Origin: an uncultured Alphaproteobacteria bacterium
GTDB taxonomy: Bacteria > Pseudomonadota > Alphaproteobacteria > Methylaequorales > Methylaequoraceae
Reading direction: 5' to 3'
NCBI GenBank assembly: GCA_902595755.1
Contig: CACJRF010000001.1
Span: forward strand, 129,447-180,657
Length of the DNA stretch: 51,211 nucleotides
The notes beneath the pieces were generated by a model. That model did no database searches and was not told the DNA's origin. It saw nothing but the letters and a program-made list of their open reading frames with translations. The position numbers and the translations under genes are program-made. Positions 7,929 through 15,468 of the stretch are shown here, piece by piece (the first letter of the stretch is position 1; each line of letters starts with the position of its first letter).

Positions 7929-9143
7929 ATATTTAATAGCAAAATCTAGACAACTTCTTTTATTTTTTGAAAAATTATTTTTTATCCACCAACGTTCAGT
8001 ATTCTTAAGAACATTTCCAATCACCTTGCTCCTATCAAATCCTAATTTGACTAGATCATCTCCTCTTAGTGGAAACTTTTTCCTTTTATGATTTTTTATT
8101 AAAAGTTTCGCCTTAACAAGTTGATCATAGGGTATTTTTTTTTCAGCACATTGAATTAAGATATTATCCTCAATAAAAGACTTATCATTTTTATAAAGTA
8201 ATTTGTTGAGAGATTTTTGATCTAGATTAAATTTTTTAATTCTATTTAAAAGTCTCTTTCTGAGTTTCTTATTAATCTTGCCAGAAAATTTACGTATATT
8301 GTTAGAATTTCTCATTAAATATTTCAATCGTCTTTCAAAGTCTATGCAATCTAGTTTGTGCTCTAATTCACAAAATTTATCGAAATTATTAAAATTGAAT
8401 TTTATATCGAAAGATTTTTCAAACAATTTTTTTAAATCGTTAACTACTGATTTTTTTACTAGTTTTTGATGTAAATTTTCGTAATTTAAAATTTTCCTTA
8501 TTTCATCAAATTTTCTTTCAAAAGATAATGATTTCAAATTTTTGTGGTACTTTACTAATATTTTAATTATTTTATTATTAAATGAATCTGCATAGTAAAT
8601 TGAAAATCTATAGAATCTTATTATTCTCAAAAAATCCTCATTTACTCTTTTGTTAATATCTCCAATGAACCTCACATAACCACTAATCAAATCATTTACG
8701 CCATCATTTGGGTCATATAAATATCCATTAGTATCACAATAGATTGAGTTAAATGAAAAATCTCTTCTCTGAGAATCTAATTTAATATTTTTAGTAAATT
8801 CTACTTTAGCCCATCTACCATCTGAGCTAACATCAGATCTCATTATTGTTACATCAATTCTAATACTGTTTATTATGACAATTATTGACCCAAACTTTAT
8901 ACCTAATGGAATGTATTTTATGTTATTTTGTTTTAAACAAATAAGTAAGTTGGGCATTTCAATATCTACAACTAAGTCAGCCTGAAAATTATTATTGTTA
9001 TTCAATATCAGATCTCTAACTGCACCTCCCACAATATAAACTTTACCACTCTTTGACCTAACGCATTTTTCTATAATCTTAATTTCTTTTAGCGGGATTT
9101 GTACCTTTTTACATGTTGAACTAAAATTTTTAATTTTTTTCAT
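7920..9143 (-). CDS. cca: tRNA CCA-adding enzyme / poly(A) polymerase family nucleotidyltransferase
   Basis: A 407-aa class II nucleotidyltransferase expected to add or repair the 3' CCA of tRNA. It shows YIVGGAVRDLI (residues 36-46), IPLGIKFGSI, the SDGRWAKVEF block, SQRRDFSFNSIY and NEDFLRIIRFYRF, followed by the long helical C-terminal half. The start is uncertain: ATG at 9143 fits the family N-terminus and overlaps the upstream gene by 14 bp, while ATG at 9173 is also open. The catalytic DxD, normally just after the GGxVRD loop, reads Gln54-Ala-Asp56 here, with another Asp at 60. The first metal ligand thus appears to be replaced. The gene may instead act in poly(A) addition, but the window has no rival enzyme. 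Confidence 0.85.
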   Translation of the reverse strand: MKKIKNFSSTCKKVQIPLKEIKIIEKCVRSKSGKVYIVGGAVRDLILNNNNNFQADLVVDIEMPNLLICLKQNNIKYIPLGIKFGSIIVIINSIRIDVTIMRSDVSSDGRWAKVEFTKNIKLDSQRRDFSFNSIYCDTNGYLYDPNDGVNDLISGYVRFIGDINKRVNEDFLRIIRFYRFSIYYADSFNNKIIKILVKYHKNLKSLSFERKFDEIRKILNYENLHQKLVKKSVVNDLKKLFEKSFDIKFNFNNFDKFCELEHKLDCIDFERRLKYLMRNSNNIRKFSGKINKKLRKRLLNRIKKFNLDQKSLNKLLYKNDKSFIEDNILIQCAEKKIPYDQLVKAKLLIKNHKRKKFPLRGDDLVKLGFDRSKVIGNVLKNTERWWIKNNFSKNKRSCLDFAIKYLP

Positions 9144-9366
9144 TGAAGTGACCAGGAATAATTTGTTTGCCATCAAATTTTGGAGGAATATATTTTTTAT
9201 TGATATTTAAATTGTTGGTAGTGAGATAAATCAAAATAGGAATTGAGAAAAGCATTATAATTAAAATATTGAGGTATATTTTATACTTCTTTGTAATTTT
9301 TTTTGAAATAACATACAGAAAAATTAAAAGTATTGTAACTAAAAGAATAATAAAAGATTTGATCAT
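9130..9366 (-). CDS. Small two-helix membrane protein, DUF6111-like
   Basis: A 78-aa protein with two hydrophobic helices (FIILLVTILLIFLYVI and IYLNILIIMLFSIPILIYLTT) joined by a short basic loop (SKKITKKYK). It ends in a soluble tail, YIPPKFDGKQIIPGHF. That tail and the position directly before the CCA-adding enzyme resemble a small alphaproteobacterial family I recall as DUF6111, whose members also end in a Y-(V/I)-P-P...(I/V)-P-G motif. No function is established to my knowledge. It overlaps the downstream gene by 14 bp, so the two are coupled. Confidence 0.65.
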   Translation of the reverse strand: MIKSFIILLVTILLIFLYVISKKITKKYKIYLNILIIMLFSIPILIYLTTNNLNINKKYIPPKFDGKQIIPGHFNEKN

Positions 9367-9423
9367 TTTAAAAAAAAATATTTAATGATACATTAATTTT
9401 AACATTTAATATTTAATATAGTT

Positions 9424-10224
9424 ATGAAGTTTCAAGTTAATCACAATTTTTTAATTACTTTTCTAACAATTTTTATCATATTTTCCAAATCAAATGCTAA
9501 ATTAATGTCATTTCAAAGTGAATACGAAATCTCAAATTTACAAAAAGAAGAAGCTAGAATTCCTGGAAAAACATATGTTGATAAAGCGAGTGGGTATCTT
9601 CTTATTGACTGGTTAAATAGCTGTCAAAATTCTTGGGTTTCAAATCAAAGAATGATGACAAGGTTTATTAACTCTCATGGGGTCGGAACGCTAAGCGAAA
9701 TTAATTATTCCTTAAACGAAATGAATAGTGGAGATAAAATGGAATTTGTTCTTGAAATAAAAGAAAATGCAGAAGTTCAAGAAAGATTTTATGGTATGGC
9801 AAAAAAAAGTAGCGACCTTGAAGTCAAATTTAAACAAAGAGAAACAAAACACAATTTTCCAACTGATGTAATTTTTCCTCGACAGTTCCTTGATGACATT
9901 ATATCAAATCTCAACTCAAAAAAGAAAATTATGGTAAGAAATGTTTATGAAGGTACTATCCCAGACAAATATTTTAAAATTTCAGTTTTTTTTACTGATG
10001 AAATTAAAATAGTTAAAAATAATATTATATCTAAGAATATTTCTAATGAGTTTAGAAAAATTAAAATGGCTTATTATCAGGATAGTGAACAAACTCCGAT
10101 TTTTGAACAAACTGTTCTTTTAAACGATCAAGGAATTGCGAATTCTTTTCAATATGACTATCCAGATTATTCTTTATCTTTAAAATTAAAAAAAATTAAA
10201 TTAGTTCCTTCGGAATGTAAATAA
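9424..10224 (+). CDS. EipB-like periplasmic cell-envelope protein (DUF1849)
   Basis: A 266-aa exported protein with a signal peptide (FLITFLTIFIIFSKSNA, cleavage near residue 25). The mature part is all beta-like, starting with an alternating strand segment and ending LKKIKLVPSECK. Exactly two cysteines remain after the signal, Cys67 (DWLNSCQNSW) and Cys265 two residues from the end. This matches the EipB family, in which a conserved disulfide joins an early and a terminal Cys of a spiral beta-barrel needed for envelope integrity in Brucella. The identification rests on the Cys layout, size and signal peptide, not on a long shared motif. A strong terminator begins at its stop codon. Confidence 0.7.
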   Translation: MKFQVNHNFLITFLTIFIIFSKSNAKLMSFQSEYEISNLQKEEARIPGKTYVDKASGYLLIDWLNSCQNSWVSNQRMMTRFINSHGVGTLSEINYSLNEMNSGDKMEFVLEIKENAEVQERFYGMAKKSSDLEVKFKQRETKHNFPTDVIFPRQFLDDIISNLNSKKKIMVRNVYEGTIPDKYFKISVFFTDEIKIVKNNIISKNISNEFRKIKMAYYQDSEQTPIFEQTVLLNDQGIANSFQYDYPDYSLSLKLKKIKLVPSECK

Positions 10225-10257
10225 GGGTTTGTTGTGAAAACAAACCCTTATTTTTTT
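10221..10257 (+). terminator. Rho-independent terminator, likely serving both directions
   Basis: A perfect 13-bp inverted repeat, ATAAGGGTTTGTT at 10221-10233 and its complement at 10239-10251, closes a 5-nt loop (GTGAA) and runs into seven T residues (10251-10257). The stop codon of the EipB-like gene lies inside the left arm. It ends that gene on the plus strand. The convergent amtB gene stops 18 bp to the right, so the same hairpin may also end amtB, though the minus-strand T-tract is weak. It is the clearest terminator in the window. Confidence 0.9.
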
Positions 10258-10274
10258 GGTGGGGAGACTTTAAA

Positions 10275-11615
10275 TTACTTCTTAACGAAGTCAGGATGAG
10301 ATACAGAACCTAATTCACTCATATCAAGTCCGTATTCTTCATCTTCTTTATTTGCTCTTAGTCCTATGGTAATTTTTATAATTGTCCATACGACATAACT
10401 TACAACTAAAGTAAACACACCGTAAGACACTACACCTATGAACTGTGTAGCTAATGATGCGTCTGGGTTTGTCCAGGCAACAACCAGGGTACCCCATATT
10501 CCTGCAAACAAGTGTGCAGGTATAGCTCCAACTACATCATCGATTTTTAACATATCAAGTAATTTCATACCATACATACAAATTATTCCACCTATGGCTC
10601 CAATGATAATTGCTTGACCCATCGAAGGTGTGAGAGGTTCAGCAGTTATAGCAACCAAACCGGCTATAGCACCATTTAAAGTGGCAGCAATATTTGTGTG
10701 ACTATTAGTAATTTTACTTACAATCATACATGCTAATACTCCTCCAGCTGCGGCTAGGTTTGTGTTTACAAAAATATCAGCAACTGCTGTTGCGTCTGCT
10801 CCAGAACCTAGTGCAAGTTGTGATCCCCCATTAAAACCAAACCATCCGAGCCATAAAATAAATACTCCTAAAGTTGTTAAAGGTAATGAACAACCTGGCA
10901 AAGTTTTGACTGAACCATCACTACCAAATTTGCCTGTACGAGAACCTAAAATGATTGCTCCGGCTAGGGCAGCCCAGCCTCCAACAGAGTGAACTAAAGT
11001 CGAGCCAGCAAAATCAGAAAATCCCATTTCGCTCAACCAACCTCCACCCCATTGCCATGAACCTGCAATTGGATAGATAAAAGCTGTAAGAATAACAACA
11101 AATAAAAAGAATGGCCAAATTAAAATTCTTTCGGCTAATGCACCTGATACGATAGATGCGGCTGTAGCTACAAAAACCATTTGGAAATACCAATCGGATG
11201 CTGCCGCGTAACCGGTTTCAAGGTCAACGTCTGAGCTTCTATCAAAGATCGAAAATGAGCCTATATAACCACCATCAACCCCATCATACATTAGGTTATA
11301 TCCAACTAGATAATACATAAGACCAGCCAGTGAAAATAATCCTATATTTTTTAAACAAATTACTGCAGTATTTTTACTTCTAACTTGACCTGCCTCTAAC
11401 ATACAGAAACCTGCTGCCATAAACATGACAAGAAATCCACATACCAAAAACAGAAATGTATTCAAGATATATGCTACTTCAGAAGATACTGCTGAATCTG
11501 AAGTTTCTTGAGCCCCCACCGAGGAAGAAAGTCCAAATATTGCAATACTAAATAAAGCAAATAGACTCTTCCTAAATATAGGGGAAGTTTTATTTATTAA
11601 AATATTTGTAAACAT
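10275..11615 (-). CDS. amtB: Ammonium transporter
   Basis: A 446-aa Amt-family channel with about 11 helices after an N-terminal signal-like segment (residues 1-35, ending SSVGAQ). The pore twin histidines are visible in STLVHSVGGWAAL (His209) and AIPAHLFAGIWGTL (His368), together with LEAGQVRSKN, GWFGFNGGS and DDVVGAIPAH. It imports ammonium across the inner membrane. The start is ATG 11615 with an AGGGAG ribosome site at 11621-11626. No PII gene (glnK) is adjacent, unlike many bacteria. A sigma-54-like promoter lies 42-60 bp upstream, pointing to nitrogen control. Confidence 0.97.
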   Translation of the reverse strand: MFTNILINKTSPIFRKSLFALFSIAIFGLSSSVGAQETSDSAVSSEVAYILNTFLFLVCGFLVMFMAAGFCMLEAGQVRSKNTAVICLKNIGLFSLAGLMYYLVGYNLMYDGVDGGYIGSFSIFDRSSDVDLETGYAAASDWYFQMVFVATAASIVSGALAERILIWPFFLFVVILTAFIYPIAGSWQWGGGWLSEMGFSDFAGSTLVHSVGGWAALAGAIILGSRTGKFGSDGSVKTLPGCSLPLTTLGVFILWLGWFGFNGGSQLALGSGADATAVADIFVNTNLAAAGGVLACMIVSKITNSHTNIAATLNGAIAGLVAITAEPLTPSMGQAIIIGAIGGIICMYGMKLLDMLKIDDVVGAIPAHLFAGIWGTLVVAWTNPDASLATQFIGVVSYGVFTLVVSYVVWTIIKITIGLRANKEDEEYGLDMSELGSVSHPDFVKK

Positions 11616-11656
11616 ATTTACTCCCTATAAAATTAATATTATAACAAAACGCAAGT

Positions 11657-11675
11657 ATGCAGGAAATGTGCCAAG
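11657..11675 (-). promoter_or_regulatory. Sigma-54-type (-24/-12) promoter for amtB
   Basis: Read on the minus strand, the site is TTGGCACATTTCCTGCAT (11674-11657). The invariant GG and GC are separated by exactly 10 bases, and TGGCAC...TGCA(T) fits the RpoN consensus TGGCACG-N4-TTGCA at all but two positions. Transcription would start near 11647, giving a leader of about 30 nt with an AGGGAG ribosome site before the amtB ATG. Ammonium transporters are classic NtrC/RpoN targets. A perfect TATAAT (11643-11638) with a poor -35 partner (TTTCCT, 17 bp upstream) overlaps the region and could be an alternative sigma-70 promoter. Confidence 0.65.
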
Positions 11676-11796
11676 ATATTAATATTATTAATAAGTTATT
11701 GAATATATTGTTAAAAAATAAAATTTTAATTTTATCACAATTATTTTTTGTATATTTTTTAACCATTTATGCCATATTGTATAACTTTTAATCACT

Positions 11797-12510
11797 ATGC
11801 AGGAAAGATACTCAGGAGACATTCATGATTTTTTTAAACTAAATTTCTTAGAATTTATGTCCCATGGCCTTGAAGAAAAAATTGGACTTAATTGGTACTT
11901 AGTCAAACCAGAACTAATAGGTAACTCAGAAGTAAAAAAAAAAGATGGTGAAAAAAGGAATTTTCTTAAATCACAGGAGTTTATAAAAATTAACCCAGAT
12001 CTTATTGAAGAATTGAAACCATTTAAGAACATGAAAAATAGAAGAATAAAAAAATTCTCTACCAACCCAAAATTCAATAATTTTTTGAAATTTTATAATT
12101 CTTCGTTACCTCTTCAACATAGAAGGAGATGGTTTTATAGATCTTTAATTTTCTTTAAGGATTTAAAAACTATTTTTCTTGACCCTGACAATGGTATAAG
12201 CTTCAAAGAAAAAGGAAAGAAAAATATTAAATATTTGAACTTATCAGAACTACATCAATATTACACAAATGGAAAAACCGTAACGTTTACACAGTTTCAA
12301 TCCTTTAATACACACTACAAAATATACATAAAAAAAATTTTAATGATATTAGAGAAAAATGGCCTTAAGAGTCACTATCCAATTATACGAAATAGGACAG
12401 GACCTAATACATTTTATATAACGGTAGGAAATATAAAAAATAACAAATATGAATTTTTGATTAAATCTTATGCACAAAAATTTGATAGAGTAGAATTAGT
12501 TATGCTTTAA
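11797..12510 (+). CDS. Protein of unknown function with an FLDPDNG motif
   Basis: A 237-aa soluble, basic protein without signal peptide or membrane helix. It has GDIHDFFK (residues 7-14), NWYLVKPE (32-39), the striking FLDPDNG (127-133) followed by IKYLNLSELHQYY, and TFTQFQS (163-169). I recall hypothetical bacterial proteins with the same order of YGDIxDxxK, NWYL, FLDPDNG and a following (Y/T)xQH block, but I know no function for them. The Asp-rich DPDNG turn could be an active site or a nucleotide/metal loop. It stands alone, divergent from amtB across a 181-bp gap and convergent with the flippase-like gene (15-bp overlap). No ribosome site precedes the ATG. Confidence 0.7.
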   Translation: MQERYSGDIHDFFKLNFLEFMSHGLEEKIGLNWYLVKPELIGNSEVKKKDGEKRNFLKSQEFIKINPDLIEELKPFKNMKNRRIKKFSTNPKFNNFLKFYNSSLPLQHRRRWFYRSLIFFKDLKTIFLDPDNGISFKEKGKKNIKYLNLSELHQYYTNGKTVTFTQFQSFNTHYKIYIKKILMILEKNGLKSHYPIIRNRTGPNTFYITVGNIKNNKYEFLIKSYAQKFDRVELVML

Positions 12511-13473
12511 TTTTTTTTTTAAGAAAAACCAACTAGTTATGGCTGGCAATCCAACTAAGATTTCCCTAACTCTTCTACCTAATGCGATAGAAAATGAAGT
12601 TTCAGAATTCAAGCCTACAAAATCTCCAACTATTATAAAGGCTAACTCTTGAACTCCAATTCCTGCGGGAATAAAAAAGGCAACTGCTCTAATAATCCCT
12701 GAAAAAGATTCAATAACGATAACGTCTATAATACTAGGATCGTAACCTATAATCCAAAGAAAAACATAAATTTCAAAAGCTCCACCTAACCAACCTAGAA
12801 TTCTAAATATTAATGCTTTAATCAAAATAGTTTTTTTTTTAATAGCTTGATAAAGAGCTCTATCAATTCTAATTATTGAAAAAATTTTTTTAGGTGGAAT
12901 TTTGTAAGCAAAAAGGCTGGGTATTTTTTTAATCAACAATTTTAGAATTCTTTTACTGATAAAAAAATAAAAGATTACACATGAAATAAAAATTAATAAT
13001 AGTGATAATGATAAATAGATTACATTCTTACTTAATAAGTCATCATCACTTCCAAAAAGAAAATAAATGAAACTTAATATCGCAATTAGAAATAGTGAGA
13101 AGGTAGCAATAACTAGATCAATAAAAACTGTTGAAGTAGCCTCAGCTGTTGATAAACCTTTTTTTACTGCAAGATAAATTCTTACAAATTCACCTGTAAT
13201 ACTTCCAGTAGGAAAGAATTTGCCAGTAGCCTGCGAAATCCATACTATTATGAAAGACCAAAGTAATGATAATTTAGGATTCTTAGATAAAATTACCCAT
13301 GTCATAGCATCAAAATATAACGTTGGAATGTGTGCAATGATTAGTAGATATAAAAGATCTTTATTTTCTATTATTATACTTATTGCTTTTTCTCCAGAAA
13401 AAACCTCATAGACCCAATTAAAAACGAGGATGCCTAAGAATAATAAAATTAAATATTTGATCTTAGTTTTCAT
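12496..13473 (-). CDS. Flippase-like integral membrane protein (UPF0104 / LPG-synthase TM family)
   Basis: A 325-aa polytopic protein with about eight or nine helices, recognisable by IAHIPTLYFDAMTWVILSK, PTGSITGEFVRIYLAVKKGLSTAEATSTVFIDL and the C-terminal FFIPAGIGVQELAFIIVGDFVGL. This is the membrane domain shared by MprF N-termini, AglD and HpnL, thought to move lipid-linked molecules between leaflets. It is the last gene of a four-gene coupled group and overlaps the PIG-L deacetylase by 4 bp (ATGA). In this setting it could flip the product of the glycosyltransferase and deacetylase, which is inference from operon structure. Confidence 0.85.
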   Translation of the reverse strand: MKTKIKYLILLFLGILVFNWVYEVFSGEKAISIIIENKDLLYLLIIAHIPTLYFDAMTWVILSKNPKLSLLWSFIIVWISQATGKFFPTGSITGEFVRIYLAVKKGLSTAEATSTVFIDLVIATFSLFLIAILSFIYFLFGSDDDLLSKNVIYLSLSLLLIFISCVIFYFFISKRILKLLIKKIPSLFAYKIPPKKIFSIIRIDRALYQAIKKKTILIKALIFRILGWLGGAFEIYVFLWIIGYDPSIIDVIVIESFSGIIRAVAFFIPAGIGVQELAFIIVGDFVGLNSETSFSIALGRRVREILVGLPAITSWFFLKKKLKHN

Positions 13474-14225
13474 TTATTATATATTTCTGAATTTTTTATT
13501 TCATCGCAGATCTCGATGGATGAATTTTCGTCAACTCTTGGGTGCCATGAAAATAAACTATATCTTTTATAGAACAAAATTCCACTATGAGGTGGAGATG
13601 AATAATCATAATTTATCAAAGGTCTAAAACATTCTTGTTTAAGATAAATATACTTAAGATTTTTTTTTTCTGATTTATAGACACTCATACTCTTAGTTTT
13701 GAATAACCTTTGCTCTTTATCTAAATCTAAAACAACCTCAGAGCCATTTATTTCAAAAAAGGTATTTGTATTTATTACTTGACCATGAAAATTATATTCA
13801 GGGAATTCGAATACTTCACAATATGGTTTAAGTTTGGAAGCTATGAAATTTGCAACATCATGATCCTGATGTCCCCCTTCATACGCTGGACAAAATATTG
13901 TATCTATTTTCTTATCCAAAATTATTTGCTTCAATAAAAAATATGATTTATCAATATTTGTTTTTAAATGTCTAGTTGGAATGTCTTGTAAAAAAAAATC
14001 ATTTACACCCAAATTAGCAAGACTCTTAAGCATTTCTTGATATCTTATAGACACATCTTTTTTATAGTTTTTCCTTTTCCAAAACCAATTCATATTAGGA
14101 CTTATAACTCCATTTGTTAAAAAAACTAATATTACTTTTTGTTTCCTTAAAAAATATTTTATTAAAATACATGAACCTACGATTTCATCATCAGGATGAG
14201 GAATTACAAATAATACATTCTTCAT
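13470..14225 (-). CDS. PIG-L / LmbE-family N-acetylglucosamine deacetylase-like protein
   Basis: A 251-aa zinc hydrolase of the PIG-L fold. The N-terminal signature VIPHPDDE (residues 8-14) and the later EGGHQDHD (116-123) supply the zinc ligands (His10, Asp13, His122) and the general base (Asp12). The start chosen is ATG 14225, 4 bp after the glycosyltransferase stop; the longer frame to 14267 would overlap that gene by 38 bp. Characterised members remove the N-acetyl group from a GlcNAc conjugate (PIG-L in GPI synthesis, MshB, BshB). Partnership with the adjacent GT4 enzyme repeats the GPI and bacillithiol pattern of glycosyl transfer followed by deacetylation. The real substrate is unknown. 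Confidence 0.88.
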   Translation of the reverse strand: MKNVLFVIPHPDDEIVGSCILIKYFLRKQKVILVFLTNGVISPNMNWFWKRKNYKKDVSIRYQEMLKSLANLGVNDFFLQDIPTRHLKTNIDKSYFLLKQIILDKKIDTIFCPAYEGGHQDHDVANFIASKLKPYCEVFEFPEYNFHGQVINTNTFFEINGSEVVLDLDKEQRLFKTKSMSVYKSEKKNLKYIYLKQECFRPLINYDYSSPPHSGILFYKRYSLFSWHPRVDENSSIEICDEIKNSEIYNK

Positions 14226-14229
14226 AGCT

Positions 14230-15468
14230 TTATATAATAGATTTCCATTCTTCAAAAAAGATATCATAAAATATATCTTCCCATGATGGATAATTATTTG
14301 ATAATTGAACTTTTTCTTTCATAAGTTTAATTTTTTTTTTATTCCTCAGCAATTTAATTATTTCCCCTGACCAATTTTCTGGAGATTGATTATTTAAGAT
14401 AACACCATCTTCTCCATTTTTTTTTATTCTTTTTCCACCTCCATCTTTTGAAACAACACAAACTGCTCCACACGCCCTTGCCTCCAATATAACCTGAGGT
14501 CCGGTTTCAAAAATAGAGGGAAATACAAAAAGATCACAAATATTATAAAATTTACTAACTTCAGTCGGATTTAAATAGTCTAATATCAATAATTTTTTGT
14601 TGCATACATTAAGACACTCTTCACCATGTATATTTTCTCCAGCCATCACAGTTGTTACATTACAACCTTCTTCGAGTAAAATTTTATTAATTTTCGCAAG
14701 TAAAATTGCTCCTTTCAATTTATGAATTCTGCCACAAAAGAAAATTAATTTATTATCTTGATTTATTTTATATTTGTTAAAAAAAGATTTTTTATTAATA
14801 TTTTTTTTAAAAAAAATCTTTTTATCAATTCCTCTAGATATTTTCCCAACCTTAATTTTATTATTTTTCAAAAAACTCAGTTGTTCATTAGAAAAATCAT
14901 CATTAAAAAATGCAAACTTACAGTTTTTTATATATTTGTTTATTTTTTCTTTTTGAGAGTTAGATATCTTTTTATGAACTTTTAATTTTTTTATTAATAA
15001 TTTATTCAGAAAATTTGGTAGTTTTTTCAATATTTCTAAAACATAATATTCTGTGTATGATGGAGTATCTGTATGATATGAGGTAGTCAAAGGTATCCTC
15101 CAGATTTTTGATGCTAATTTTGCAGTTTTAGCCATACAATGAAGCTGATCTGTCGAATGGATTAGGTTATAATTTTTTAATTCAAATAGAAGTCTTAAAT
15201 TTATTGGTGACAAATCCGTAGAATCTGCATCAATACCTAAAAAACTTAAATTGGAGCTGGAGAAACCAGGTTTATAAATATTAAAGTTAATATTTTCACT
15301 TACTTTAATTATTTCCCTTTTTTTTCCCAAAAAAAAAAATACTAAATCAATATTTAGTTTTCTTTTTTCTAAACTTTGGCTAATTCTTTCCCAGAATTTT
15401 ACATGGCCTCCAGATTTTTCATTACTTTCTAAATCAATAAGGATTGCAATCTTTTTTCTGGAATTCAC
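14230..15468 (-). CDS. GT4-family glycosyltransferase
   Basis: A 412-aa GT-B enzyme. The N-terminal domain starts ILIDLESNEKSGGHVKFWE with a Gly-Gly donor/acceptor loop and contains TSYHTDTPSY. The C-terminal donor domain has LIFFCGRIHKLKG, FVFPSIFETGPQVILEARAC and GGGKRI, the E-x7-E-like region of retaining GT4 enzymes. It begins with a GTG at 15468 that overlaps the TGA of the transporter gene (GTGA), so it is translationally coupled. The donor sugar cannot be read from sequence; the following deacetylase suggests an N-acetylhexosamine. It has no membrane helix and should act at the cytoplasmic face. Confidence 0.88.
   Translation of the reverse strand: MNSRKKIAILIDLESNEKSGGHVKFWERISQSLEKRKLNIDLVFFFLGKKREIIKVSENINFNIYKPGFSSSNLSFLGIDADSTDLSPINLRLLFELKNYNLIHSTDQLHCMAKTAKLASKIWRIPLTTSYHTDTPSYTEYYVLEILKKLPNFLNKLLIKKLKVHKKISNSQKEKINKYIKNCKFAFFNDDFSNEQLSFLKNNKIKVGKISRGIDKKIFFKKNINKKSFFNKYKINQDNKLIFFCGRIHKLKGAILLAKINKILLEEGCNVTTVMAGENIHGEECLNVCNKKLLILDYLNPTEVSKFYNICDLFVFPSIFETGPQVILEARACGAVCVVSKDGGGKRIKKNGEDGVILNNQSPENWSGEIIKLLRNKKKIKLMKEKVQLSNNYPSWEDIFYDIFFEEWKSII

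Noticed and set aside
11680-11796. NtrC enhancer sites upstream of the amtB promoter
   Set aside because: I saw no TGCACC-N5-GGTGCA-like palindrome; only AT-rich sequence with short chance repeats.
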